Source: Steromphala cineraria (Eukaryota > Mollusca > Gastropoda > Trochida > Trochidae). Taken from it: DNA of 64,000 nt. The DNA is taken from contig OU744721.1 in the NCBI GenBank assembly GCA_916613615.1, positions 79,613,060 to 79,677,059 of the forward strand, written 5' to 3'. The position numbers and the translations under genes were made by a program. Each line of letters starts with the position of its first letter. Position 1 is the stretch's first letter. Below are positions 35,401 through 50,400 of this stretch, one piece after another. The notes beneath the pieces were generated by a model, which was not told the DNA's origin, made no database searches, and worked only from the letters and a program-made list of their open reading frames with translations.

Positions 35401-38400
35401 TGCCCCCTTGGATGCTTACCTGACTGAAGAGGTGGTTAAAGAGACTATTAGAGTAATTTTGGTGGAAACAAACTTCAAGTACTTCCCTGTTTATATTCTT
35501 ACATATGATTATCACATGATTATTTCACACTTAGTTTCGTATATGTTAGTGTGGGTAGCATTTTAGTTGTTCTAGATAAAAACATTTTGACAAAGACTAG
35601 AATGCATCATTGAGAGTGTACCCCTAGGGGTGGCCACATCAGTGTGAATATTCGTCGACCCTTGAGTCGCTCACCTAGGTTAAATTTGGCCCTGGGAGTC
35701 AGCTTACTACTCTCTGATGCCCTTTTCTTATATTCAATTAAATGATCCTTTTTGATAATTATTTTTCAGAGAATGAATGTTCATCTCATTGAGAGTGTGC
35801 CCCTGGGGGTGTCCATATCATTATATATTTCAGTCTACCTTTGGAATGCTCACCTAGGTAACAGTTGGCCCTGACTGTGGTTGCGACTATCTACTGTCTG
35901 ATGCCTCTTTCTTATATTCAATAGAATAAATAGAGGATATCTGTCTTTTCTTGACTAATACCATGTTTATCTCATCAAGTCAGGTAGAAAGTTTATATTT
36001 TCACTCGTAACTTTTCTATCTCACGAGATGAGATAAACATGGTATTTGTCAAGAATTGACAGATATTCTATTCATTATATGTAGAAATCCTTCTAATTAC
36101 GTCAAAAAAGGCCAGACTCATGTTGAGCGGTCGCTTGGAAGAGACCGTCACCGCGGTAACAGTGTGACGTCATATGAGAATTCATGACGTCAGACCATTG
36201 TTACATGACGTCAAACTCTTGAACTTGACGTTACTCGAGTGGTGATAAAGTTTATCACCACTCAGTAGAGTGACGATAAAGGTTATCGCCGCTGTAGCCA
36301 GATAGAGGGTTTATTTCACTGATAGAACAGAGTATTTCACCCTCAATCATATAATAATCATTTATATCAATATGAGTTCTCACCAAGGTTACAGTTTGCC
36401 CTGACTGTGGAGCCGGTGGAGGAAGTCGTGGTGCCCGGGGGACAGGTGGCACATTCCTGGGTGATGGTGCCCGAGTCGGGCTGGTACGTGCCCAGGGCAC
36501 AGTCCTGACACGTCCTGGCAGTCACATTAAGGTACTTGCCAGATGCACACTCCGCTGCAACCCGTGTAAAGTGCAGATGTCAGAAGGACATACAGTATTA
36601 TTTCATTTAAATGTCACATGATATGTTATCATATCACATGCATATGGGCCTGAGACCTCACATGCAAATAGACATCTTTGACTTTGATATGTTATCATCA
36701 TAGCATAAACAAATTAGTGCCCAAAATAAATGCTACCAACCAAATGGCAAGATGATTAAGTAAATTGGATATTAATACACCTCAAACATTCTATAATGAA
36801 ATGTTCTTCATCATTGACGTATCTATGAATTAATGTGAAGTGAATACCATTATATCGACAACTTCATTTTATAACTTGTCTTCCATATTTTATCACCTAA
36901 ATCTTTAATGTGAAACATTATGTCCCAAAAACATTTTAAACTTGTGATTTAGGCACCTGTATTTGAAACAACTGAAAATCAAAAGACCAGAAGAATTGAA
37001 TTGTCCATACTTCACAAGATATGTGCTTATCAAATATATCAAAAACTATTCAGAGAAGATATCACATGCAAGTATTAATAGAACTTCAACCTGTTTCCTC
37101 CAATTAAGGAATATCAATGTTGGCCAATCATCAAAAACTGAGAGCAAAAAATTGGATCCAAAAGAACTAAACATATGATATTGTACTGTACCGGGAATCC
37201 TCGTATTTAAGCCCTGGGCTTAATTTCGAATTTAACCCATTTCATAACAGAAATATATTTTCTGAAATTAAGCCTTGGGCGTAATTTCGAAGAGAACAAC
37301 TTTTCTTCTTTTTAATTTTGATATAACGAATTCAGGTGTGGCAAATTAGAAGTTAAGAGTTTATTTGTTAATGATTCCACATATGAAACGCTGCAAAAGC
37401 AGATAAAAAAATCAATTTCCTTTTTAAATGAGTTGAAACAAAACGATTTTATTCTTATCAGCTCCTGATTGCGTATGTCAAATTTATCAAAACGTTCATG
37501 TTTTGTGTCTTAAATGACACTTGCATTCAGAGACCAAGCCTTTTCTACGTCTGAAACCCTGTTACACCGATATCGTAGCCAAATACAGATCGAGTGATAC
37601 CATTGAAAGCCATTGTTTTTAACATTTTGAAGGAAGAAATGTTATATCAAATTTAAGCCCATGGGCTTAAATTTGAAACCTGAACTCGTTAATAAGCCCA
37701 TGGGCTTAATAAAGGCAGGGCTTAAATACGAGGATTCCCGGTATGAATCTAAAGAAGTTGTTTTAAGATGAAGAGAGACTTACGCATGCAGTCGGTAGCG
37801 CTATCGGAGCCAGCTGCAAGAGTGTTGAAGTTGTTATCACATGAGATACACCCGGTCTTTCCGCTGTCCGGTTGGTATGTGCCTTGACCACATTCCCTAC
37901 ATGCTGTTCGGTCACTATCTGGTCTGAACTGACCTTTCGGACATTGTCCTAGAATAAAAAGGGGCACAGATTTAGTTATGTTGGCTTGGGAGGGAAACAG
38001 TCCTGCATTGACTTACTGAGGAGCAACTAAAACTTTCCTTATTCAGCCCAATTATGTATGCAGTTGCATCCCAGAAGTAGGCTCACCTTCTGGTGAAATG
38101 AATTACAATCAAATAATGATGTTGTTCCATGACAATAAATAACGGAGAAACCAATAATTTTTATAAGTTTGTGTTTTTTACTTCACAAGTTAAAATTATA
38201 TGGACAACATTACAATATGTTTCTTAATAAATAAATATAGAAAATTATATTTCAAAATTAAGGGAATACAAATTTGAAATCTAACCCATTATGACCCTGC
38301 CAAAGATTTGTATGTGTAAAGGAAAATGCAAATACAGACAAGACTGATATCAAAGTATGTCTTCAGTGCAATGTTCAGGATTTGATTCTCATTGGTAAAA

Positions 38401-41400
38401 ATTTGTTTTTATCATATCTGTGTATGATGCACTCTGTCACAAGACCCTAATATAAGATCAAAGCCCTAATAAATCTGTAATAGGACAAGACAGATTGATT
38501 TCTGAGAATGAAGAAATTTCAGTCTAAATTTCAATATATATTATCAAGCCATGGACAATTTGGATTAAAGAGTCATTCTGTTATTTTGATAATACATTGT
38601 TTTGCTTGTAAATGTTTCCAAAATTACATTTGACTGATTGACGGATGTCATTGTCTGGTTTTGACCATAATCAAGACTTTAAACTTTCAAATTATAACTA
38701 TACAGCATCAATTAGTTTTAAAATGATATTTTTTTTGCAACAGTTGATACTTTTCGATCAAACAACACTTTTCATATACTTCATCATATGAAACCGGAAA
38801 CAACTTTCTGAGTGGCTCTTCAAATGGCCAAACTTCAATTTCAGAGTCTTATTATGACTACATAAAGGCTTCTAAAGAAGAGCAGGAGATGAACTCACTG
38901 AAGCAAAGAGACTCCCTGTCAGAACCGTCGCCCGCGGTGGTGAAACCGTCAGTACAGTCCTCACACGATGTGCTTCCCGAGTTGGGCTGGTACTTGCCCT
39001 TCTCACACTGGGTGCACACGGTCCGGGCACTGCGGTACGCCCCGGGGGAACACGTGACTGTGGAGAGATTCACACGGAGGTGTTACAGCCGGGCTTAAGC
39101 ACACATTATCTTACAGTATTACATTACAATGTAAATTATTCAAAGGAAGGTGATCAAACTTTCTGTTAATATCATCTGCACCAAATCGAGATAAACAAGT
39201 TGTACTTTTATGTATTTATCATCCAAAAATGAGATATCATGATCAAGTAGTATGTAGAAGTAATATCTTCATACATTTGACATATCTATCAACCAAATCA
39301 TCTCTTTATGCTTTACATTCATCATTCAATGATTTCACAGAAGACAATGCTACAACGGTCATCAGTAGATGACAAAACAACAATGGCTATGACCCCTGTT
39401 CTCAGAAAACCTATTTTTTTCTAAATACTTTGATACTTTCATCCTCTCCTGAAATAAAAAATAAGCCCTGGTTTAACCCAAACTAACCTTTGCAATTCTT
39501 AGATATTGATTACTCATTTTGTGTTAGAAGTTAGAAAGTACATGGGTGGGTTTGCATTTACTCACTGAGACAGTCGTTCACGGAGATAGAGCCTTCTGAG
39601 TCAGTGTTGTACCCTTCATCGCACGTCTCACAGCCGTCAGCACCCTCCATAGACTGGTACAAGCCCCGGGCACAGCTGGAACACTCGTTGCTCTCCGTCC
39701 GGTACTGACCGGGTGGGCACACCGCTACAACATAGCACAGGGACCGATATAGACACACAAGTAGACTCAGATCAAACTCAACTATTTAATGTAATTAAAT
39801 GTAATTGTGTTTAATTTTTCAGGTTTTTGAGTTCACATGTATCGCTTTTTTTCACATGTACTACTCTAATTCATATTTAATACTTCAATTCACATGTACT
39901 ACGTCTTCTCTTATGCACATATAATACTTCTATTCACATGTACTACTTCTACTCTTATGTATGTGTAATTCTTCTCATCACATGTACTTCTTATACTCTT
40001 ATTCATGTTTAATACTTCTATTCACATGTACAACTTCTATTCACATGTGCTACTCTTATTCATGTGAACTAATTCTATTCAGTAGTACTTTTCTTATACA
40101 CATGTACTAATTCTACTCTTATGCACATGTAGTACCTCTATTGACATGTACTATTCTTATTCATGTGTAGTACTTCAATTCACATGTACAACTTATTTTC
40201 ACATGTATTACTCCTATTCATGTGCACAACCTAAATTCTCTACTATTGGATAACTATGGCTACTTGCACCTACCCAGGGTGCACTCGGCGTCACTGGTGG
40301 ATCCCTCTCCCGCTGTTGTTTTGTCGGGGGAGCACTTTGTACAGTTCTGAGCCCCAAGATCGTTCTTGAAGTAACCAACAGGGCACGGTGTACACATCTC
40401 TGTCTCGAATGCGTAAAATCCGGGCTCGCAATGCACTGAAGTACACAGAATTGTTGATATTTTGAACAAATGAACAAGTGAAAAGAATAGGGTGCATCTA
40501 GTTGGTGTCATGCTAATATCAACAACAATTTTGCAGTAATGAGATACTAAGTTATAGACTTTAATTCAAACAGTTACTCTCAGAGTCAGTCCCACTGAGC
40601 AAAGTGAAGGAAGGAAGTCAGTATATATCAAACCAGAGCTTGACTGTTGCACTTATCACACTCACTTCTAAAACTTATAAATATACCAAGATGCAATATG
40701 TCTAGACATAAACAAGAATGAGGGTATGGAGTTCTGGAGATATCTGGCAACTTACACTTGCTGCAGCCATCCTTGCTTGCAGTCCCCTTCTCCTCCGTGG
40801 TATAGTTCTTGGGACAGGTAACACACTCCGTGTTTCCCCGGGCTTCCTTGTAGAAGCCTACCTCACACTGGCTGCAGGAGCCCGTCCCCGAGGTAAAACC
40901 ATTGCCTTTGTCGCAGTATGCTGAAACATCAATTAGCATTGGTCACTTCATGAAGAAATGAAACACAAATGCCGCACAAAGGTAATGGAAGATGATGAAT
41001 GAAAACATGATCAAATCATCTGAAGTTTTTCTTTTATTCCAATCTTTATATTCGTTTCTAATCTTTTGTTTAGCCTTAGTGCAATGCTAAAAGATGGCAC
41101 TAAGGTTAATCTTAGTGTTAAGTCATTTCACGCAGCAGCCCCCCGAGGTATGTTAAATATTTGTATGTCCTATTTGGTCAAGATTAAGATGGCATCTAGT
41201 GACAAATACTCATTTTGTGATGACAGTGTTGAAACTCTTGTACATTTGTCCTTGGAGTGTAGTATTGGTCAAGGTTTTTGGAAATCACTTACAGAAGTAT
41301 TGCTTGAAAAATGTTCTGATGTTTGTAACTTGGCTTTTACATCATAGCTTGTTATCTTCGGATGTAAAAAAAGGTTTATCTCTGATGACGTCTTTGATCT

Positions 41401-44400
41401 CATATTTATTACTTGCTAAATTCCATCTTTATAAATGTAAACTTAATGCTTCCACTCCAAATATGAAATATTTTAATAGCATATTGATTGAGAGATTCAA
41501 TATTGAAAAGACAAGATATTTTTGTAAAAGCCAAAACATTAAATTCTATCAAAAATGGATGATGTATCATGGTCTTGTAGACCAGTAACAATTTGTAGTT
41601 TATCCTTTATCTGTTGAATATCCTTCCTACAGCTTATTTGTATATGCTATTATTATTCATGAGTTTAATTTTGAAGCATCTCAGTATGCTTTTGTCATTT
41701 GTCCATCCTCTCTGTGCATAATGTGTGAAAGTGTAAGTGAGTAAACAAACTGAACTTGTCTTGTGTAAAAAAACAACAACTCAGAAATGACTTCAGTTTC
41801 AATAGTAAATTGGTTCATGCTACCCTGGGCATGTTCTCCTTTTTGATAAAGGGCACTTCTGAAATAAAAAATTTAATTAAAACAAGATGTGTTTGTGAAA
41901 CACGAATGCCCCCCGGATGCATCCTGCTCGCTGTGTCAAGGTCAAGGTCACAAGGTCAAATGTCATGGTGTCATCTGAAAGGTCTCATTACAATATTAAG
42001 GGATCCATATGTCAAGTATCAAAGACCTAGCTCTGACCAATCAAAAGTTATGACCAAGGTTAAAGTTTTTGTGGACAAACGGACAGACGGACAGGTGAAA
42101 AACAATATACCCCGGGAATCTCCGGCTCCGATTCGGGGGCATAAAAATAATAATATTAATATGATTTGAGGTAAGGTATTGTGAAAGAAACTGTGTGGCT
42201 ACTTACTGAGTGTACAGGAGGTCCTAGCATCGTCTGATGTTTTATCTCCTGTGCAGGGTTCACAGATCGAGTAGCCCACTGCGTTCTTGAAGGTGTCCGC
42301 AGGACATTGGGAACACGTCCCGGCTTGACCCTGCATCCCCGGGGGGCAGGACACTGAAACACACACTAGCCTTTCAAACCCCTTCATTCCATTTGAGGTC
42401 AACAATAATTGCTCAAAGGGTTTCCCTTTAAAATTTCCAAGCATTGGTATTCCCCAAATATGAATTAATATACCTTCTATTCATATAAAGTCAAACATTG
42501 CAAATCATTTTTAAGATATGAAATTGATGTTCAATGGTGTTGAAAAAGACTCGCTATTAGATAACATTTTTAAATAGTTAATAACAAACATGGTTATGAT
42601 ATGAAAAAATTAATAATATAAGAAATGGTAAAAGCATGCCTTCATAATTGACAAAATGGGATTTAAATGCCAAGATGATATACTTATAAGTTTCAAAGAA
42701 AAGGACATGACAATCTTAAGCAGATAGACAGACAGACAGACATGTTTATTCAGTATAAAAGGCTCGGTGGGCCAAAGTACAGTTGAATTTACATTTATCG
42801 TTGTTGGTCACGTGACTTTAAAGATTTGACATGAGATGTCATATTGTACATTAATTGTTTCACATAAGTTGCAACAAAATAAATAACTTCAGGATTAGTT
42901 GAATTTAGCAGATTGCACATCGTTTGTGGATTGGCATTAACACATTTCAAAAATTTATATCTACATTGAGAGAAGGCTTTACAAAATAAAAAAATATGGG
43001 CTTCATCCTCTGTTTCGCCCGAGGAGCAGTATGAACATGTTAAATGGTTTAAGTATGATGATCCTTTCTAAAGGATTGTATCTTAAGGGAATGAAGAGAA
43101 ATTCTAAATTTACATACACTTCTTACAAGAGACTTATTATTGAGGGCACTTATGTATTTTTCTGGCCCAAATATTGATTTGCATTGGGGAAAATGAGTTA
43201 AAAAAGTGGATGCATCAAGTGATTCATACCACCTTTGTATAAAGATATATTTTAAACATTGCTTAAACATTGCCAGAAATAGATGTTTATCACCAACATC
43301 CTGATTAATCCAGACATAGGAAAATCCACTGACAAACAACATATTTCTTACACCAGCAGCCTATGAATGCTTTCCGCGATTGTCTAAAGCTAGTAACATT
43401 TGATAAGATTGATATGGTAGTCTATACTCTGCCATTCTTAAAATTTAATCCAAAATTTAATAACTCTTAACAATCTGAAGCAAAGTATATGGTCAATTGA
43501 ATTGAAAATAGTATTCTTACAGATTTCTGATGAAAAAAAATGCAAATTCTTATTGACAAAACTTGATACTAAGTGGAAAGACAATTGAGTTCAAGCTCCT
43601 TCAAAACAACTGGAAACTAATGCTATATTTTCATAGCAAGAATATAAACGAGGGCCCAGCAAGACACCCAAAATGATGTGATGAGCCTTAAGGATTGTAA
43701 GGGTCTCGCAGATAACAAATACCCTATAAAGGTGACAAGGATTGTAAGGGTCTCGCAGATAACAAATACCCTATAAAGCTGACAAGGATTGTAAGAGTCT
43801 CGCAGATAACAAATACCCTATAAAGCTGACAAGGATTGTAAAGGTCTCACAGATAACAAATACCCTATAAAGCTGACAAGGATTGTAAGGGTCTCACAGA
43901 TAACAAATACCCTATAAAGCTGACAAGGATTGTAAGGGTCTCGCAGATAACAAATACCCTATAAAGCTGACAAGGATTGTAAGAGTCTCGCAGATAACAA
44001 ATACCCTATAAAGCTGACAAGGATTGTAAGGGTCTCGCAGATAACAAATACCCTATAAAGCTGACAAGGATTGTAAGAGTCTCGCAGATAACAAATACCC
44101 TATAAAGCTGACAAGGATTGTAAGGGTCTCGCAGATAACAAATACCCTATAAAGCTGACAAGGATTGTAAAGGTCTCACAGATAACAAATACCCTATAAA
44201 GCTGACAAGGATTGTAAGGGTCTCACAGATAACAAATACCCTATTAAGCTGACAGGGATTGTAAGGGTCTCGCAGATAACAAACACCCTATAAAGCTGAC
44301 AAGGATTGTAAGGGTCTCGCAGAAAAACAAATACCATATAAAGCTGACAGGGATTGTAAGGGTCTCACAGATAACAAATACCCTATAAAGCTGACAAGGA

Positions 44401-47400
44401 TTGTAAGGGTCTAGCAGATAACAAATACCCTATAAAGCTGACAGGGATTGTAAGGGTCTCACAGATAACAAATACCCTATAAAGCTGACAAGGATTGTAA
44501 GGGTGTCACAGATAACAAATACCCTATAAAGCTGACAAGGGTTGTAAGGGTCTCACAGATAACAAATACCCTATAAAGCTGACAAGGATTGTAAGGGTCT
44601 CACAGATAACAAATACCCTATAAAGCTGACAAGGATTGTAAGGGTCTCACAGATAACAAATACCCTATATAGCTGACAGGGAATGTAAGGGTCTCGCAGA
44701 TAACAAATACCCTATATAGCTGACAGGGAATGTAAGGGTCTCACAGATAACAAATACCCTATATAGCTGACAGGGAATGTAAGGGTCTCACAGATAACAA
44801 ATACCCTATAAAGCTGACAAGGGTTGTAAGGGTCTCACAGATAACAAATACCCTATAAAGCTGACAAGGGTTGTAAGGGTCTCACAGATAACAAATACCC
44901 TATAAAGCTGACTGTGTACAAGCTAGAGTGTTCACCTGTACAGTCTTCCTCCGAGGTTGCCGTGGCGATGGAGGTGTTGAGGTTCAGTCCACATTCAATG
45001 CACTCAGCAGAGGCCCGCTCAGGTTGATAGTTGCCATATCCACACACATCACAGCCTGTGCCTTGGATCTTGTATCCAGCCTCACAGTTTCCTTCACACA
45101 GCGAAAAGGTTTTCTTAATATTAAACTAATTTCAAATTGACATGGGTCATTATTTTCTGTATAAATATTTGTCAAAGCTTCAGTCTGATTCATATACACA
45201 CATAATTCTGTTACATTGTATCATTTGAATAAATCATTCCATAGGTGTGTCAAATATTTTCAAAGAAACTGGTAGGTATAACTACTAGGTGATTTAACTA
45301 GTCCAAAGAAAGTCAAATTAATAAAGCTTACTGAGGGTGCATTTGTCCTGTGAATTGCTGCCGGTGGTTGGAGTGGTGTAGAGCTGGTCGCTACACTCTG
45401 TGCATGGCAGGAAGCGGTTTAGCGGTGAACCATCATTCCATGTACCTTGCGGACAGAGCTCACAGTCAGGGTCGCTGACCTGCTGGCCTTCCAGGCAAAA
45501 TGCTGCACAACCAAGGTTAGATATTAGTATCATAGAATCTATATATCTCAATAATATACCGAAACTGCCCATTTATACCCTCTATCTAATTATTGTTACA
45601 TTTTAAACTGATCTATACAACAACCATATGATCTAAAAATACTCATTAAATAAATCTTGAGCCTAGATTTGAAACAGAGGAATGCGGTTAATCAAAGGTA
45701 TATCAACATATCAACATATCAATATATCAACATATCAATATATCCACATATCAACATATCAACATATCAATATATCCACATATCAACATATCAACATATC
45801 AATATATCAACATATCCAACATATCAACATATCAATATATCCACATATCAACATATCAATATATCCACATATCAACATATCAACATATCAATATATCCAC
45901 ATATCAACATATCAACATATCAACATATCAACATATCAACATATCAATATATCCACATATCAACATATCCACATATCAACATATCAACATATCAATATAT
46001 CAACATATCAATATATCAACATATCAACATATCAACATATCAATATATCCACACATCAACATATCAACATATCGACATATCAACATATCAATATATCAAC
46101 ATATCCACATATCAACATATCAACATATCAACATATCAATATATCAACATATCAATATATCAACATATCAACATATCAATAAATCAACATATCAATATAT
46201 CAACATATCAACATATCAACATATCCACATATCAACATATCCACATATCAACATATCAACATATCAACATATCAACATATCAATATATCAACATATCAAT
46301 ATATCAACATATCCACATATCAACATATCAACATATCAACATATCAACATATCAACATATCAACATATCAACATATCAACATATCAACATATCAACATAT
46401 CCACATATCAACATATCAACATATCAACATATCAACATATCCAACACAAGTTGTAACCTGTTTAACTCAGAGTACTTACGAAGACATTGTGTTTCTTCCG
46501 TAGATTTTGTCTGCTTTGTACCCTTCTTGAGGCCACATGGCGTGCACACTGTAGTGGACTTGGGCAGCTCCTCAGGCTGATATGTGTCTACTTCACAGTC
46601 TTTACATCCTTGGTTGCCGGACGTGAGAACCTGGCCAGCAGCGCAGATCTCTGTGACAGGCGACATACACAGTAGAGTTAAGAAGTCTGTGTATTGAGCG
46701 GACATGCAAGCAGTGCCAAATATTTCTTGTTACAGAAAACATTTACATCAGTTAAAAGGCATCACTGCATCGGAAGCTGTTTGTTTGAAAAGTCGACATA
46801 CGCAGCCTACATCCAGAAGGTAATGTATTTGACGGGTTCAAAAAGTATGACTAACTGAATGACTATTAAAAAGATTTCAGTAGGCAATTTTGGCATAGTC
46901 TCTTGCACGGATATATACATTTATAGTGAAGCCTAAGGTTGTGTCCCATATCTCAGGATATGTGGGAAATATACGTCAAATGTGAAAACAGCCTATTTAA
47001 ATTTCGTGAAATCATATATTGCCTTAGATGTACAATGCATTCTTGGAATCATTCCTTTACATAAACAATTATTACCCAAGGAAAAAAAGGGCCTTAAAAA
47101 CCTCAAATATGGTGTTCCTTTGAATTTTAATTCGCTACTAAAAATGAAAGATTGTTTAATGAACTCTTTAAACATATTTCTGTATTGAAATATTGTATAA
47201 AAACTCACTGATGTTGCATTGAGCAGAGTTTGTGGCTCCCTCATCATCTGTGGTCTTCCCAGAGGTACAGGGCTGGCAAGGTACAAAGCGGAATCCACCA
47301 ATGTTTGCACGGAATTTGCCCCGTGGACACATCCGGCACGTCTCATCCTCTTCCGATAGTACTTCATGGCCGTCAGGGCAATAGACTGACAAGAGATTGG

Positions 47401-50400
47401 TCAATAGTGAAGCTTCATGATTATGTATCTTCATCATCATTATTGAGGACATGATGTCATTACCATCAAGGAGTGAGCGAGTTTGGATTAAATGTGTAGT
47501 CAGCAATATCTTAATAGCTTTTTAACATGTGTAACATAAAAAAACGAATCGATCGTGAAATTATATATGATATTTACTCCATGATATCATAGGGTTAATT
47601 TAATATTAGTGATGGTGTAACAGGTTTGTGATTTCAAATCTCAAGGCAGATTAAACCAAGACACATCTCAAAAACACTTATCCTTAATAATGGTGTGAAT
47701 GATGAACGAAAAATAATGACTACTCAAATGGAACTGTGTTAAGATTGTCTTTGATAACTGATACAGGCAATGAAAACATACTTACACATTATTGAGTAGA
47801 TAAAAACACATATTGCCGCTATTGTATCCTTTAATTTCCCTTTAAACAAATTGAATACGTTGAATTTATAATTTTAGTACCTTTGGTACATAGGCTGTTA
47901 TAAGACCTATAATTACAAAACCCTTTGGGGGGAGCGCTTATTGGAGAAGAGCGCTTATTACATTGAATATGGTATCTTGAAAACACTCCATGAGACTATA
48001 TTATTTCCACAAGACATGTGTTGCAGTGTCTTTAAACTGAACTGAACATACATTTGCAGTCTGTGGTTCCGTTGATGGAGCCCTCAGACTCGGTGGTGTA
48101 GCTGATGCCGCAACTCTCGCAGGTTGTCTGCAGGTCCTCGGGCTGGTACTGGCCAATAGGACACGACTCACACGTGTTATCCTCAACCTTCCGCCTCGTC
48201 CCTGCATAGCACACTCCTGCAAGCAATTTGAGAGTTCAAAGTATATCTTTATATGAATATCAGTGTATAAAAAAAAGATTTTAAAGTGACCAGTCAAAAA
48301 ATGGTCTCTTCTAAATACAGCTATAGTATTTATAACTGAGGAATCTCCAAAAGTGAAATTTTCTAAATATCAATGGTAAAACTGAAAAAGAATCCTCAAT
48401 AACTTACCAGCCTATACTAAAAGAAACCAGGTTCTTGGCTGGCACACTATGATATAAATATCATATCATATTTTCAACATTCACTCATTACCAAATACCA
48501 AGTATAAAAAAATCGTTGACCACAAAACATAAGAACCTAGGTTGTAATTGACACGCTGTCAAAAAATCTCTGTTGAGGACCAAACCACTTTATGTATTTG
48601 AATAAAAACTGATATTGTAATAGTTTGTGCAAATTTCATGGGTGGATGAATTGATTACAGAAGAGAACGTTCTAGATGAATATCCATTAGCATGAGAAAA
48701 AATCATGGATTTCCAAGAAGTTTTTATTTGGTATTTCTGATGTAAATTGAAAACTTAAGGGAAGTTACAGAAAGATTGATAAAAAACATTAATGGAGAAG
48801 TTGCTTTCACAAGTGAGGAACCTAATTTCAGGGACATACCATCGGAGCATATTCAAATCTTGAGTTTGATCAAGTGCTAGCTTCAAGTTCATGGGTTTGG
48901 TTGTGAGATGATGTGTGAATACTATTTGCAGGTTGGAATGTGTGTCAATACCATCATGACGGAAGGGGTCAATCTCCTTCCTACGTGTCAATACCATCAT
49001 GACGGAAGGGGTCAATCTCCTTCCTACGTGTCAATACCATCATGACGGAAGGGGTCAATCTCCTTCCCACGTGTCAATACCATCACTACAGAAGGGGTCA
49101 ATCTCCTTTCCACGTGTCAATACCATCATGACAGAAGGGGTCAATCTCCTTCCCACGTGTCAATACCATCATGACGGAAGGGGTCAATCTCCTTCCTACG
49201 TGTCAATACCATCATGACGGAAGGGGTCAATCTCCTTCCCACGTGTCAATACCATCACTACAGAAGGGGTCAATCTCCTTCCCACTTGTCAATACCATCA
49301 TGACAGAAGGGGTCAATCTCCTTCCCATGTGTAAATACCATCATGATGGAAGGGGTCAATCTCCTTCCTACGTGTCAATACCATCATGACAGAAGGGGTC
49401 AATCTCCTTCCACGTGTCAATACCATCATGACAGAAGGGGTCAATCTCCTTCCCACGTGTCAATACCATCATGACAGAAGGGGTCAATCTCCTTCCCACG
49501 TGTCAATACCATCATGACAGAAGGGGTCAATCTCCTTCCCACATGATAATACCATCACTACAGAAGGGGTCAATCTCCTTCCCACGTGTCAATACCATCA
49601 TGACAGAAGGGGTCAATCTCCTTCCCACGTGTCAATACCATCATGACGGAAGGGGTCAATCTCCTTCCTACGTGTCAATACCATCACTATGGAAGGGGTC
49701 AATCTCCTTCCCACGTGTCAATACCATCATGACGGAAGAGGTCAATCTCCTTCCCATGTGTCAATACCATCATGACGGAAGGGGTCAATCTCCTTCCACG
49801 TGTCAATACCATCATGACGGAAGGGGTCAATCTCCTTCCCACATGTCAATACCATCACTACAGAAGGGGTCAATCTCCTTCCCACATGTCAATACCATCA
49901 TTACAGAAGGGGTCAATCTCCTTCCCACGTGTCAATACCATCATGACGGAAGGGGTCAATCTCCTTCCCATGTGTCAATACCATCATGACGGAAGGGGTC
50001 AATCTCCTTCCACGTGTCAATACCATCATGACGGAAGGGGTCAATCTCCTTCCACGTGTCAATACCATCATGATGGAAGGGTTCAATCTCCTTCCCACAT
50101 GTCAATACCAATCACTACAGAAGGGGTCAATCTCCTTCCCACGTGTCAATACCATCATGACAGAAGGGGTCAATCTCCTTCCACGTGTCAATACCATCAT
50201 GACAGAAGGGGTCAATCTCCTTCCCACGTGTCAATACCATCATGACGGAAGGGGTCAATCTCCTTCCTACGTGTCAATACCATCACTATGGAAGGGGTCA
50301 ATCTCCTTCCCACGTGTCAATACCATCATGACGGAAGAGGTCAATCTCCTTCCCATGTGTCAATACCATCATGACGGAAGGGGTCAATCTCCTTCCACGT

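Noticed and set aside
45657..46580. 307-codon open frame on the plus strand
   Set aside because: It is the 8-bp satellite read in threes (QHINISTY repeats); stops are absent only because the unit lacks them.
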